DNA from: an uncultured Spartobacteria bacterium
GTDB taxonomy: Bacteria > Verrucomicrobiota > Verrucomicrobiia > Chthoniobacterales > UBA6821
DNA length: 35,446 nucleotides
NCBI GenBank assembly: GCA_903847935.1
Contig: CAINEX010000001.1
Span: 1 to 35,446, forward strand
Reading direction: 5' to 3'
Every line of letters begins with the position of its first letter. Position 1 is the first letter of the stretch. Of this stretch, positions 16,646 to 23,883 are shown piece by piece. Position numbers and translations under genes: made by a program. Below the pieces are notes generated by a model that worked only from the letters and a program-made list of their open reading frames with translations, did no database searches and was not told the origin of the DNA.

Positions 16646-17446
16646 ATGAACTCTCCAACTCTGACAGCCTCCGAACAGCACTTGTCTAACGCTCTCAGGC
16701 CATCGCTCAATGCCGTGGAATCACACCCTGTCTTTGGGACCGTTCAAAACGAGGCGCAGTTACGAACCTTCATGGAATTTCATGTTTTCCCAGTCTGGGA
16801 TTTCATGTCGTTGCTTAAGTTCCTGCAGGCGGAGCTGGCTCCCTCCACATGGCCTTGGATGCCCCGTCCTCTGGCTCATGGGGATTTGGTGCGACTGATC
16901 AACGACATTGTGACAGGGGAGGAGTCCGACAAGCTACCTAAGTCCCACCGCAGCAGATCGACCCATGCAAGCCACTTCGAACTCTACCTCTTGGCGATGC
17001 GTGAGGTGGGTGCCGATACGACGCCGATCAACGCGTTCCTTGAGATGGTGATGAGTCACGGTCTCGAAGCGGCTCTGGACGCGCCGATGATCCCGGAGCC
17101 CTCGCGTGCCTTCATGAAGGATACCTTCGCCTTGCTGAAGCAGGGCGATGCTCACCGAGTCGCCGCCTCCTTTTCCTTTGGCCGTGAGAATGTCATCCCC
17201 GGCATGTTCAACTCACTGCTGGAAAAACTAGGCATTGGCGAAGATCGCGCCCCGATTTTCCACTACTACTTGAAACGCCACGCCGAACTCGATGGCGATG
17301 AGCACGGTCCGTCAGCACTCCGACTGGTGGCCACGCTTTGCGGTGACGATCCGGCCAAAATTGACGAGGCGGTTGAATCGGCCAAGGCATCTCTTGCTAG
17401 CCGGGCCCGTCTCTGGGACAGCGTTCAGACAACGCTGTCTGCGTAA
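16646..17446 (+). CDS. DUF3050 family protein (heme-oxygenase-like fold, possible diiron enzyme)
   Basis: A 266-residue soluble helical protein that reads as a full-length DUF3050 member: HPVFGTVQNEAQLRTFMEFH, VFPVWDFMSLLKFLQ, WMPRPLAHGDLVRLINDIVTGEE, then HFELYLLAMREVGAD. Potential metal ligands sit in the pattern expected for heme-oxygenase-like oxidases: His46, the acidic pair in VTGEE, His110/Glu112, and the run HYYLKRHAELDGDEHGP with His232, Asp236, Glu239 and His240. The family's reaction is not known to me. ATG 16646 is used; the codon just upstream is a TTG. It is 36 bases after lpxA and 9 bases before the DUF2256 gene, so it could belong either to the lipid A operon or to the photolyase group. 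Confidence 0.8.
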   Translation: MNSPTLTASEQHLSNALRPSLNAVESHPVFGTVQNEAQLRTFMEFHVFPVWDFMSLLKFLQAELAPSTWPWMPRPLAHGDLVRLINDIVTGEESDKLPKSHRSRSTHASHFELYLLAMREVGADTTPINAFLEMVMSHGLEAALDAPMIPEPSRAFMKDTFALLKQGDAHRVAASFSFGRENVIPGMFNSLLEKLGIGEDRAPIFHYYLKRHAELDGDEHGPSALRLVATLCGDDPAKIDEAVESAKASLASRARLWDSVQTTLSA

Positions 17447-17455
17447 CCCCGCGCC

Positions 17456-17629
17456 ATGCGCCGCGATAGAAAAGCGGTTCGCAAGAGCGATCTTCCCGAG
17501 AAGATCTGCCTGCATTGTGGCCGTCCCTTTCTTTGGAGGAAGAAATGGGAGAGGGATTGGGATTCCGTGACCTGCTGTAGTCAGGCCTGCAAGGTGCAGT
17601 TGAAGCGCACCCGCCGGAGCGGATCATGA
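17456..17629 (+). CDS. DUF2256 small zinc-ribbon-like protein
   Basis: A 57-residue ORF from ATG 17456 to TGA 17629. Four or five cysteines form a CxxC...C(C)xxxC pattern: Cys18 and Cys21 in KICLHCGRPF, then Cys40, Cys41 and Cys45 in TCCSQAC, with the WRKKWERDWD stretch between. That is the DUF2256 consensus (CxxCgrPFxWRKKW...CSxxC). The protein is very basic at both ends. It likely binds zinc and perhaps nucleic acid; no activity is established. Its stop overlaps the photolyase start in ATGA, so the two are translationally coupled. From memory, DUF2256 is commonly found beside cryptochrome/photolyase genes, which matches here. Confidence 0.85.
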   Translation: MRRDRKAVRKSDLPEKICLHCGRPFLWRKKWERDWDSVTCCSQACKVQLKRTRRSGS

Positions 17630-19116
17630 GAGGTCGTGAGCGGATTACACTTGTCTGGCTGAAGAGGGATCTGCGTCTGCACGATCACGGACCTCTTGTG
17701 GAGGCTTCCCGAAAATGTGCCGACGGGGAAAGAGCCATCGCGGTCTACGTGAAGGAGACCGATTACTGGGCTACGGATAAAGCCTCAGAGGAGCAATGGG
17801 AGTTTGTTGCAGAATGCCTGCTTCATCTATCGGGCGATTTGGAAAAGATAGGGTGCCGACTGCTGATCACGGAGGCATCCTCCGCCGAGATCACACTCAA
17901 GGCTCTCTTCGCCCATTACGAGGTGACGGAACTTCTCTGTCATCAAGAGACGGGAAACCATTGGACGTTTGAGAGGGACAAAAAAGTTTTCCGGCTTTGC
18001 CTCGAGCACGGCATCAAGGTGAGGGAGTTTCTTCAAAACGCGGTCATCAGAGGCAAAAACCGTCCGCCCGAAAAAGCAGTTCACCAGCAGTTCTGGCGAG
18101 GGTGGCTCTCTCAAAAACAGTCCGAAAATCCAACCTTCTGGCGTGATCCTGTGACGGTTCCGCCTCGTTGTGCGGAACCGAAGTTGATCACCTCCTCGTC
18201 TAGTCTTCGCCAGCGTGGTGGCGAAAAACTGGCTCTGGAACTGATGGAGGGTTTCTTTTCCCGGCGCTGCATGCTTCATGGCGGCTACAGAATCGAGATG
18301 GGAAGCCCCCTCCATGGGGACGAGACCTGCTCGCGTCTCTCACCCCATTTCAGCTGGGGAAGTCTTTCCACCAGACATGCCGCCCACACGGCCATGCGCC
18401 GGGGTGCTTCGTTGGTCCGTGGAAGCATCATTCATCGCAACAGCTTCCACAGGAGGCTGCGCTGGAGGGATCATTTTCTTCAAAAATTCGAATCCCTCTC
18501 CTGGATGGAATTCCGGTGCATCAATCCCGCGTCCGAAACGCTCCGTGGCTGGAACGAGAAATGGTATGAGAGATGGTCCCTTGGCATGACAGGATACCCC
18601 TTCATCGATGCCTGCATGAGATCGCTCAATGCAACGAATTGGCTGAATTTCAGAGCCCGGGCAATGCTTGTTTCTTTCGCTTCGTATGCGCTCAACCTCG
18701 ATTGGCGGCGCTTTGCACCCCATCTCGCCCGGACCTTCCTCGATTATGAGCCCGGGATTCACTACAGCCAGCTTCAGATGCAATCGGGAACAACCTTCGG
18801 CTCGATTCCAAGGATCTACAACCCGATCAAGCAATCCGTGGAGAAAGATCCGGATGGGGAATTCATCCGCCGTTGGGTTCCGGAGCTCCGCAACCTCTCA
18901 AAAGAATTGATCCATTTGCCCAGCGATATCTCCAGACACGGCTACCCTGCTGCAGTCATCTCACCCCCATCACTCTGGAGAGTGATGCGATCGAATGGCC
19001 CTAAATCTGCTTTGCCCCGCCATGCACCCAAAACAGGAAGATCACCAGCTAGCATCCCACGTAGCCAGCGCAGGAAAACGAATCTGGATCAACTGGATCT
19101 TTTTCTTCCCGGTTGA
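17626..19116 (+). CDS. Cryptochrome/photolyase family protein (FAD-binding)
   Basis: A 496-residue full-length member. Residues 7-135 are the alpha/beta antenna-type domain, opening with TLVWLKRDLRLHDHGPL. The FAD-binding helical domain covers about 230-430: LSPHFSWGSLSTR, the substrate-side helix RNSFHRRLRWRDHF, MTGYPFIDACMRSL, NWLNFRARAMLVSFASY, LDWR, then FLDYEPGIHYSQLQMQSG and RIYNPIKQSVEKDPDGEFIRRWVPEL. These are the FAD-cradling motifs of the superfamily. After 430 there is a basic tail to 496 with no recognised domain. Whether it repairs cyclobutane dimers, (6-4) products or acts as a light sensor cannot be decided by eye. It overlaps the DUF2256 gene by 4 bases and precedes the ADP-ribosylglycohydrolase-like gene by 33. 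Confidence 0.9.
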   Translation: MRGRERITLVWLKRDLRLHDHGPLVEASRKCADGERAIAVYVKETDYWATDKASEEQWEFVAECLLHLSGDLEKIGCRLLITEASSAEITLKALFAHYEVTELLCHQETGNHWTFERDKKVFRLCLEHGIKVREFLQNAVIRGKNRPPEKAVHQQFWRGWLSQKQSENPTFWRDPVTVPPRCAEPKLITSSSSLRQRGGEKLALELMEGFFSRRCMLHGGYRIEMGSPLHGDETCSRLSPHFSWGSLSTRHAAHTAMRRGASLVRGSIIHRNSFHRRLRWRDHFLQKFESLSWMEFRCINPASETLRGWNEKWYERWSLGMTGYPFIDACMRSLNATNWLNFRARAMLVSFASYALNLDWRRFAPHLARTFLDYEPGIHYSQLQMQSGTTFGSIPRIYNPIKQSVEKDPDGEFIRRWVPELRNLSKELIHLPSDISRHGYPAAVISPPSLWRVMRSNGPKSALPRHAPKTGRSPASIPRSQRRKTNLDQLDLFLPG

Positions 19117-19149
19117 TTCCGTTGGAAAGCGGACTCACAATTTCTTGGA

Positions 19150-20118
19150 ATGAGCGACCGTATACCATGGATTCAAGCCTACCATGGATCCCTCGCAGCA
19201 GATGCCCTGGCAATGCCTGTCCACTGGTACTACGACACGGCGGCTCTGCATCGGGACTACGGGACCGTGGATCGCTTCATGGAGCCTAGAAATCCCCATT
19301 CCGGAAGCATTCTCTGGCGCTCCGAATACCATGCGCTCAATGAGAAGGGGGATATCCTCCGTGATCAGGCCCAATACTGGTGCAAGCATGGGATCCATTA
19401 TCACCAGTTCCTCAAGGCAGGAGAAAACACACTGAATTACCGTCTTGCCGCGGAGCTATTTGCCTTTGTGAGGGAAAATGGCGGTTACGATCCCGATGCC
19501 TGGCTTGAGCGCTATATTGCCCGGATGCTCGAACCGGGATGGCATCGTGACACTTACGTGGAGGAGTATCACCGCGCTTTCTTCTCTCGCTATTCTCAGG
19601 GTAAAAAGCCCAGGAAGTGCGGGATCAGTGACGAGCACATCGGGGGACTCGCCACCGTGCCGGCCCTCTGCGCGGCAGTTTGCTCCTTGGAACCGGTCAC
19701 AGGGCTTTCGGATTTAAGGATGATCGTGAAGGAGCATGTCGGCCTCACCCATGCCCATGCGAATGTTCTCCGTGCCGCCGACACGTTGGTACGACTTCTA
19801 TGGAGAGTGGCGGAGGGGATGGAGGTCCATGAGGCGATCCGCTTGGAGGCGGGTGACTGGATCTCGGGGAAAAAATCCGACTCCTGGCTTCATCAAGCTG
19901 ACGAACAGGTCATTGGCACCCGTTTCAGTCCTGCCTGTTACATAGCTGATGCAATGCCCGCATCGCTCTACCTCGTCTGGAAGTACCATCGCGACTTCTC
20001 AGCAGGAATCATTGCCAACTCCATGGTTGGGGGAGACAATTGTCACCGCGGTGCAGTTGTCGGAGGCATTCTAGGAGCTGCCTGTGGTGTGCCGGAGCGG
20101 TTTCAGGTCACGGTATAA
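19150..20118 (+). CDS. ADP-ribosylglycohydrolase family protein, J1-crystallin-like
   Basis: A 322-residue all-helical protein of the ADP-ribosylglycohydrolase superfamily. The N-terminal helix GSLAADALAMPVHWYYD corresponds to the GxxxGDALG region and the end VGGDNCHRGAVVGGILGAACG to the GGDTDT metal site. Here the site reads GGDNCHRG (294-301): Asp296 is kept but the following Asp-Thr-Asp series is Asn-Cys-His. That variant is the one I associate with J1-crystallin-like members rather than DraG or ARH enzymes. GLTHAHANVLRAADTLVR at 184-215 is the second metal-side segment. Hydrolysis of ADP-ribose links would be the family role, but activity with the altered site is uncertain. It sits between two photolyase-like genes with gaps of 33 and 18 bases. 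Confidence 0.82.
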   Translation: MSDRIPWIQAYHGSLAADALAMPVHWYYDTAALHRDYGTVDRFMEPRNPHSGSILWRSEYHALNEKGDILRDQAQYWCKHGIHYHQFLKAGENTLNYRLAAELFAFVRENGGYDPDAWLERYIARMLEPGWHRDTYVEEYHRAFFSRYSQGKKPRKCGISDEHIGGLATVPALCAAVCSLEPVTGLSDLRMIVKEHVGLTHAHANVLRAADTLVRLLWRVAEGMEVHEAIRLEAGDWISGKKSDSWLHQADEQVIGTRFSPACYIADAMPASLYLVWKYHRDFSAGIIANSMVGGDNCHRGAVVGGILGAACGVPERFQVTV

Positions 20119-20136
20119 TTGGGAACTATTTGTTTC

Positions 20137-21357
20137 ATGAATCCAACGCGTGGAGAGGGACTGCAGACGCTGGAGCGATTTTTACCTCGTGCTGGAACGA
20201 GCTATGCGCAGGGTCGCAATTTTGTTCCAGGAGTCGTTTCAGGCCTTTCCCCTTACCTTCGTCACCGGTTGATCACGGAGGCCGAGGTGGTCGCCGCTGT
20301 TCTTCAACAGCATTCTCCAAACGAGGCAGAAAAGTTTATCCAGGAAATCTGCTGGCGAACCTATTGGAAAGGATGGCTGGAATTGAGACCCCAGGTCTGG
20401 CTTGAGTATCTCCATGATCTTCAAACCCTTCGTGCGGGGATGAAATCGGAACCTGCAATGCATCATCTGGTTCAAAAAGCCGAAAACGGCATGACTGGGA
20501 TAGGTTGTCTCGATGCTTGGGTTAGCGAACTCCGTCAGACGGGATACCTTCACAACCATGTCCGGATGTGGTTTGCCAGCATCTGGGTTCACACTCTGCG
20601 ACTGCCTTGGCAACTCGGTGCAGACTTCTTCATGCGATACCTTTTGGATGGAGACCCTGCGTCGAATACCCTCTCATGGCGCTGGGTCTGCGGATTACAG
20701 ACTCAGGGAAAGGTCTACCTGGCGACAGCCGAAAATATCGAGCGCTTCACGGACGGGTGTCATGCACCGCATGGACTTCTGGCCCGGGAGGCTCCCCCGA
20801 TCAAGGGGCCTGTCACCCTTCACCCTCCGCTCCCGCTCGCTCGTCCGGATCACCATATTCAAGGGGAAAAAACAGCACTGCTTGTCACGGAGGAGGATCT
20901 GCTACCGGAGGATTGGGACATTCCACCACGCGATATCACGACAATCTTTCTTGTAAATACGGCTGATGCTTATCCCGGAATCGGAGAGCTTCCCGTTGCA
21001 TGGAAACAAAAGTCACTCGAGGGAACTGCCGAGCGATTGGCCGCCGAGTTTCAATGCCCGGTCCTTAGCCTGGAGGGTGGGATTGAATCAATAGCTTCAA
21101 GATTGCACGGTCTCCTGCGTGATCACGGTGCTCAATCCCTCAGCATCATGAGTCCTCCCGTTGGTCCGACGCATGGCGTGATCGTCCCGATGCTCTCTGA
21201 ACTGGCAGGGGAGAGGTTTCATCTGAGAAGACTGCGGCGTTCTTGGGATCAGGCATTCTGGCCGCACGCGACTCATGGATTTTTCAAATTGAAGGAGCGG
21301 ATACCCTCCGTCCTGAAGCAACTCTCATCAATCACATCTTCCATGTCCGATCGGTGA
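20137..21357 (+). CDS. Photolyase-related FAD-binding protein with C-terminal alpha/beta domain
   Basis: A 406-residue protein beginning directly with the helical FAD-binding domain of photolyases (about 1-215): RNFVPGVVSGLSPYLRHRLI, EICWRTYWKGWLELRP, GIGCLDAWVSELRQTGYLHNH then VRMWFASIW, DGDPASNTLSWRWVCGLQTQGK and TAENIERF. The usual N-terminal antenna domain is absent. Residues about 245-395 instead form a predicted alpha/beta unit with strands TALLVTEEDL, ITTIFLVNT, CPVLSLEGG and SLSIMSPPVGP, ending WPHATHGFFKLKERIP. This looks like the two photolyase domains in reversed order. ATG 20137 is chosen over an in-frame TTG at 20119. No frameshift joins it to the preceding genes. A light-dependent flavoenzyme is the reasonable guess; repair or signalling is unknown. 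Confidence 0.83.
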   Translation: MNPTRGEGLQTLERFLPRAGTSYAQGRNFVPGVVSGLSPYLRHRLITEAEVVAAVLQQHSPNEAEKFIQEICWRTYWKGWLELRPQVWLEYLHDLQTLRAGMKSEPAMHHLVQKAENGMTGIGCLDAWVSELRQTGYLHNHVRMWFASIWVHTLRLPWQLGADFFMRYLLDGDPASNTLSWRWVCGLQTQGKVYLATAENIERFTDGCHAPHGLLAREAPPIKGPVTLHPPLPLARPDHHIQGEKTALLVTEEDLLPEDWDIPPRDITTIFLVNTADAYPGIGELPVAWKQKSLEGTAERLAAEFQCPVLSLEGGIESIASRLHGLLRDHGAQSLSIMSPPVGPTHGVIVPMLSELAGERFHLRRLRRSWDQAFWPHATHGFFKLKERIPSVLKQLSSITSSMSDR

Positions 21358-21375
21358 GATTCCCAAGCAGTCACA

Positions 21376-21624
21376 TCACTCCAACACCTCGGGATGGGAG
21401 GGCTTCAGACGTCGTTCGAGAAGCTTCCGGTGTTTCGTCACCCGACCATTCACTCGCTTTCGCCACATTGTAAAACTTGATGGTTTCAATTCGCGGCGCA
21501 TGATGTCGATCACCTCTTGTTCTCGAAGGCCAGTGCGGTGCTTAATCTCCTCGAAACTGGTTCGATCCTCCCACGCGAGTCGAATCACAAGCGAGATCTG
21601 GTCTGTATGGCATTTTGCTTTCAT
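21376..21624 (-). CDS. DUF2805 / TIGR03643 family small protein
   Basis: An 82-residue basic protein. The central stretch LVIRLAWEDRTSFEEIKHRTGL, then REQEVIDIMRRELKPSSFTMW and RKRVNGRVTKHRK, matches what I know as DUF2805/TIGR03643. The predicted form is helix-turn-helix followed by a basic tail, so nucleic-acid binding is plausible. It starts inside the stop of the AlkB-like gene (shared bases 21621-21624, ATGA), showing coupling, and its 3' end faces the photolyase-like gene at 20137 across an 18-base gap. Function is unknown; like DUF2256 I recall the family near photolyase genes. Confidence 0.82.
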   Translation of the reverse strand: MKAKCHTDQISLVIRLAWEDRTSFEEIKHRTGLREQEVIDIMRRELKPSSFTMWRKRVNGRVTKHRKLLERRLKPSHPEVLE

Positions 21625-22307
21625 GGGATTTGATCGGCGGCTTCCAAGCCCAGAAACATCCGGAAAGTCAGGTTGATCCGGGGTGTGGTGATTTTCTTGG
21701 TCTTGGGCATGGTATGGGACCAGTGATGTTGGGTCTCCCCTCTCATCAGCAACAAGCTGCCGTTTTCAAGAAGTTTGGAGACGACCTCCTTGGATTCCCG
21801 ATGCTTGAGTTTGAAGATCCGCTCGGCACCAAAGCTCACGGAGGCAATCACGGGATTGCGACCCAATGTTTTCTCGTCATCGCTATGCCATCCCATCCCT
21901 TCCGAGCCGTCATGGTAGAGGTTGAGTAGGCAGGAGTTGAACCGATAGGCGCACTGATGTTCCACACGCTGCTTGATGAGCAATAGCGCAGGACTCCAGG
22001 AAGAAGCCGTCTTGCTCGTGCCTGAGTAGGAATAGGAAAAACCACCATCCCCGAGCCAGGCAACCTTGCGGGAAAGGACTCTTTTCTGACCAAAGAGAAT
22101 CACCTCGTCATGCTGCCATGGAGTTGTGGTCAGCAACTCCTGGAAAAGCTCCTCCGACTCATCACGACTAAAGAGCTTAGGCATGTACTCGACCAACCCG
22201 TCTCGGTTCAGAAGAGGTACCCCATTCTTGTTGAATAGGAATGTCTGGCACTCGCTCAAGACCAATTCGGGGGGTGATTCCAAAATCGGGGCTTTCCGAC
22301 ATGGCAA
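21621..22307 (-). CDS. AlkB-like 2-oxoglutarate/Fe(II) dioxygenase
   Basis: A protein of about 228 residues of the ALKBH2/3-like AlkB group, which reverse N-alkyl lesions such as 1-methyladenine and 3-methylcytosine by oxidation. Iron ligands are His141 and Asp143 in GWHSDDE and His198 in HHWSHTMPK; 2-oxoglutarate contacts are the arginines in PRINLTFR (Arg210, Arg216). RFNSCLLNLYHDGSEGMGWH and NPVIASVSFGAERIFKLKHR are typical core strands. The start is uncertain: no ATG exists between the in-frame stop upstream and codon 42, and the TTG at 22307 gives the full family N-terminus. It is the upstream member of a pair with the DUF2805 gene. Confidence 0.9.
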   Translation of the reverse strand: MPCRKAPILESPPELVLSECQTFLFNKNGVPLLNRDGLVEYMPKLFSRDESEELFQELLTTTPWQHDEVILFGQKRVLSRKVAWLGDGGFSYSYSGTSKTASSWSPALLLIKQRVEHQCAYRFNSCLLNLYHDGSEGMGWHSDDEKTLGRNPVIASVSFGAERIFKLKHRESKEVVSKLLENGSLLLMRGETQHHWSHTMPKTKKITTPRINLTFRMFLGLEAADQIP

Positions 22308-22374
22308 TGCAGCGATGTTCCGATGGCGTTACCGAACCAACGGGTCACAAAGAACAGGAGACGGGGAATCTGGT

Positions 22375-23382
22375 TCATAAAAGGTGATCTAAGTTGGAGA
22401 GGCGATCCTGAAGAGGGGAGATGGGATGGAAGACCGCAGTTTTGGCGACTGGAAGGGAGATATCGGTGGCATTGAGTCGTTCAATCTTGGTCAAGAGGTT
22501 GCGCACCTCTTTAGGATTTGCCAGCGAAGCTAGGCAGGAATCGGCTTGCCGCATCCAACGCCTGTTCAGTGTGGGCAACACAAAAAGCGCCAGAAAGCTC
22601 CAAGTAGTCATGACAGCAACTCCATCAAGGCCCGCCTGCACGGAGTTCTTAACTGGCATGTAACGAGTCAGTAAGATTCCCAGAAGGATCCAAACCTCTA
22701 CGATGACCAGGATCATGATCCAAGTTCCGGAACGCCTGTACCATTCTTCTCGTGCCGTCATGAGAGCTGCTTCGCGGGGAGTCAACCATTGAGCAACCGT
22801 CGTTGAAAGTGATAGCCGGCCCCGAGGGGTGATATATCCATTGACGGTCTCAGCATCTCCCTGATCGAACCATCGAACAGGCCGCATCTTGATCTTCAAG
22901 GCCTTCAATTCCAATTTCAGACTCGTCTCAAAGAACTCCTCGGTAGAACCCGCAATTGAGTGACTCCCTGCAGGAATACTCAAAAATATGATTAGGATCA
23001 TGATTCCGGATACCAACAGCAGCAAGGCCGTCCATGACTGGGAAAGTTGATGAAAGGCAGCAAACAATAGCATCCCTGACCACAACCCCAGCAAGGTCAC
23101 AACACGTGCCTTGATCCAATCCATCAACCAACTTGAGCTTGAGCATTCCAAGCGTCCTGCCGCTCGCTCAACAGCATCCCCTATGAGAAAATCGAAAGGG
23201 AAATTCGCCATCGTGACTAGTGTCGCGATGGCGAATAGAAGAACAATGGTCGTCCTCGAACCTTCCCAAGAACTGGCCCACCAAGCAGAGCTGATGGCCA
23301 ACCCCCATATCAGGGCAAGATTGGTTCCTATGGAGGTGATTCCGGCCCAAAGACGAACGCACTGATATTGAGAAGGATCCAT
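22375..23382 (-). CDS. Membrane protein resembling an M48 peptidase with a degenerate active site
   Basis: A 335-residue protein with hydrophobic segments at about 12-36, 43-62, 92-112, 117-137, 219-240 and 255-272. Between segments 4 and 5 the stretch DAETVNGYITPRGRLSLS, then TTVAQWLTPREAALMTAREE, resembles the M48 core (NAyv...G.ivlsd.Ll..l...El.avlaHElgH), but the HExxH position reads REEWY (211-215). Near the C-terminus, FHPISPLQDRLSNL resembles the tHPp..dRi..L segment of M48 enzymes. So it may be an inactive relative acting as a chaperone or regulator. The likeness is from pattern reading only, so an unrelated multi-pass protein remains possible. It lies 67 bases upstream of the AlkB-like gene on the same strand. 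Confidence 0.6.
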   Translation of the reverse strand: MDPSQYQCVRLWAGITSIGTNLALIWGLAISSAWWASSWEGSRTTIVLLFAIATLVTMANFPFDFLIGDAVERAAGRLECSSSSWLMDWIKARVVTLLGLWSGMLLFAAFHQLSQSWTALLLLVSGIMILIIFLSIPAGSHSIAGSTEEFFETSLKLELKALKIKMRPVRWFDQGDAETVNGYITPRGRLSLSTTVAQWLTPREAALMTAREEWYRRSGTWIMILVIVEVWILLGILLTRYMPVKNSVQAGLDGVAVMTTWSFLALFVLPTLNRRWMRQADSCLASLANPKEVRNLLTKIERLNATDISLPVAKTAVFHPISPLQDRLSNLDHLL

Positions 23383-23401
23383 CCTTGGATTTTATAAAAT
23401 A

Positions 23402-23430
23402 GAAAGGTCGGGTCAATGACCCGACCTTTC
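23402..23430 (-). terminator. Rho-independent terminator, possibly bidirectional
   Basis: GAAAGGTCGGGTC and GACCCGACCTTTC form a perfect 13-bp stem with a 3-base loop. Read on the minus strand it is followed by TATTTTAT, and on the plus strand by TTTT. It ends the small membrane protein gene at 23467-23673 and isolates it from the M48-like gene that starts 20 bases further on. Confidence 0.85.
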
Positions 23431-23466
23431 TTTTAATCGTTGGCTCCTGGGGGGGAGCAAGGAAGA

Positions 23467-23673
23467 CTACTTTCTTTCCTCAACGTATCGCGCAATGCGA
23501 TTGGAGAGGATCAGGAAGGTCGGGGCCCAAAGGCCGACGAAAATCCCGAAGAGTTCGCCATGAGTGCGTGTTTCAAAGCTGACATCCTTGCCACCGGCAT
23601 AATACCAGATGGCGATGGAGCCCAGAACTGACGCGAGACCCAGAACGAAACAGAGGTTGCTTAATGCTTTCAT
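23467..23673 (-). CDS. Small two-helix membrane protein, unknown function
   Basis: A 68-residue protein with two hydrophobic helices (about 5-26 and 42-58) joined by a short polar loop (GGKDVSFETRTHGE) and ending in a charged tail RIARYVEERK. An AAGG-like element seven bases before the ATG could serve as ribosome binding site. I do not recognise the family. It has its own terminator immediately downstream, so it is a single-gene unit, divergent from the aminopeptidase gene across 210 bases. Confidence 0.7.
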   Translation of the reverse strand: MKALSNLCFVLGLASVLGSIAIWYYAGGKDVSFETRTHGELFGIFVGLWAPTFLILSNRIARYVEERK

Positions 23674-23883
23674 AGAGTGCCTTCATGAACCTCTTTAGAC
23701 AAAAGAACAAGGGTTATTCGCCAATCGGTAAGCATGGATTGCTGATGACCCTTGGGTAACGGGTATGTTTCACCGAAAATATTCAGGAGGGGTTCTGTAA
23801 AGAAATCCCTTTCCTTGGATGACGTATCGGATAATTTCGATCCTAGTTAACACCCTTAACTAAAACCATCATACCCATATCCC

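Noticed and set aside
17626-21357. The two photolyase-like genes as halves of one split gene
   Set aside because: Each has its own FAD-binding domain and the ADP-ribosylglycohydrolase-like gene lies between them, so they are separate paralogues.
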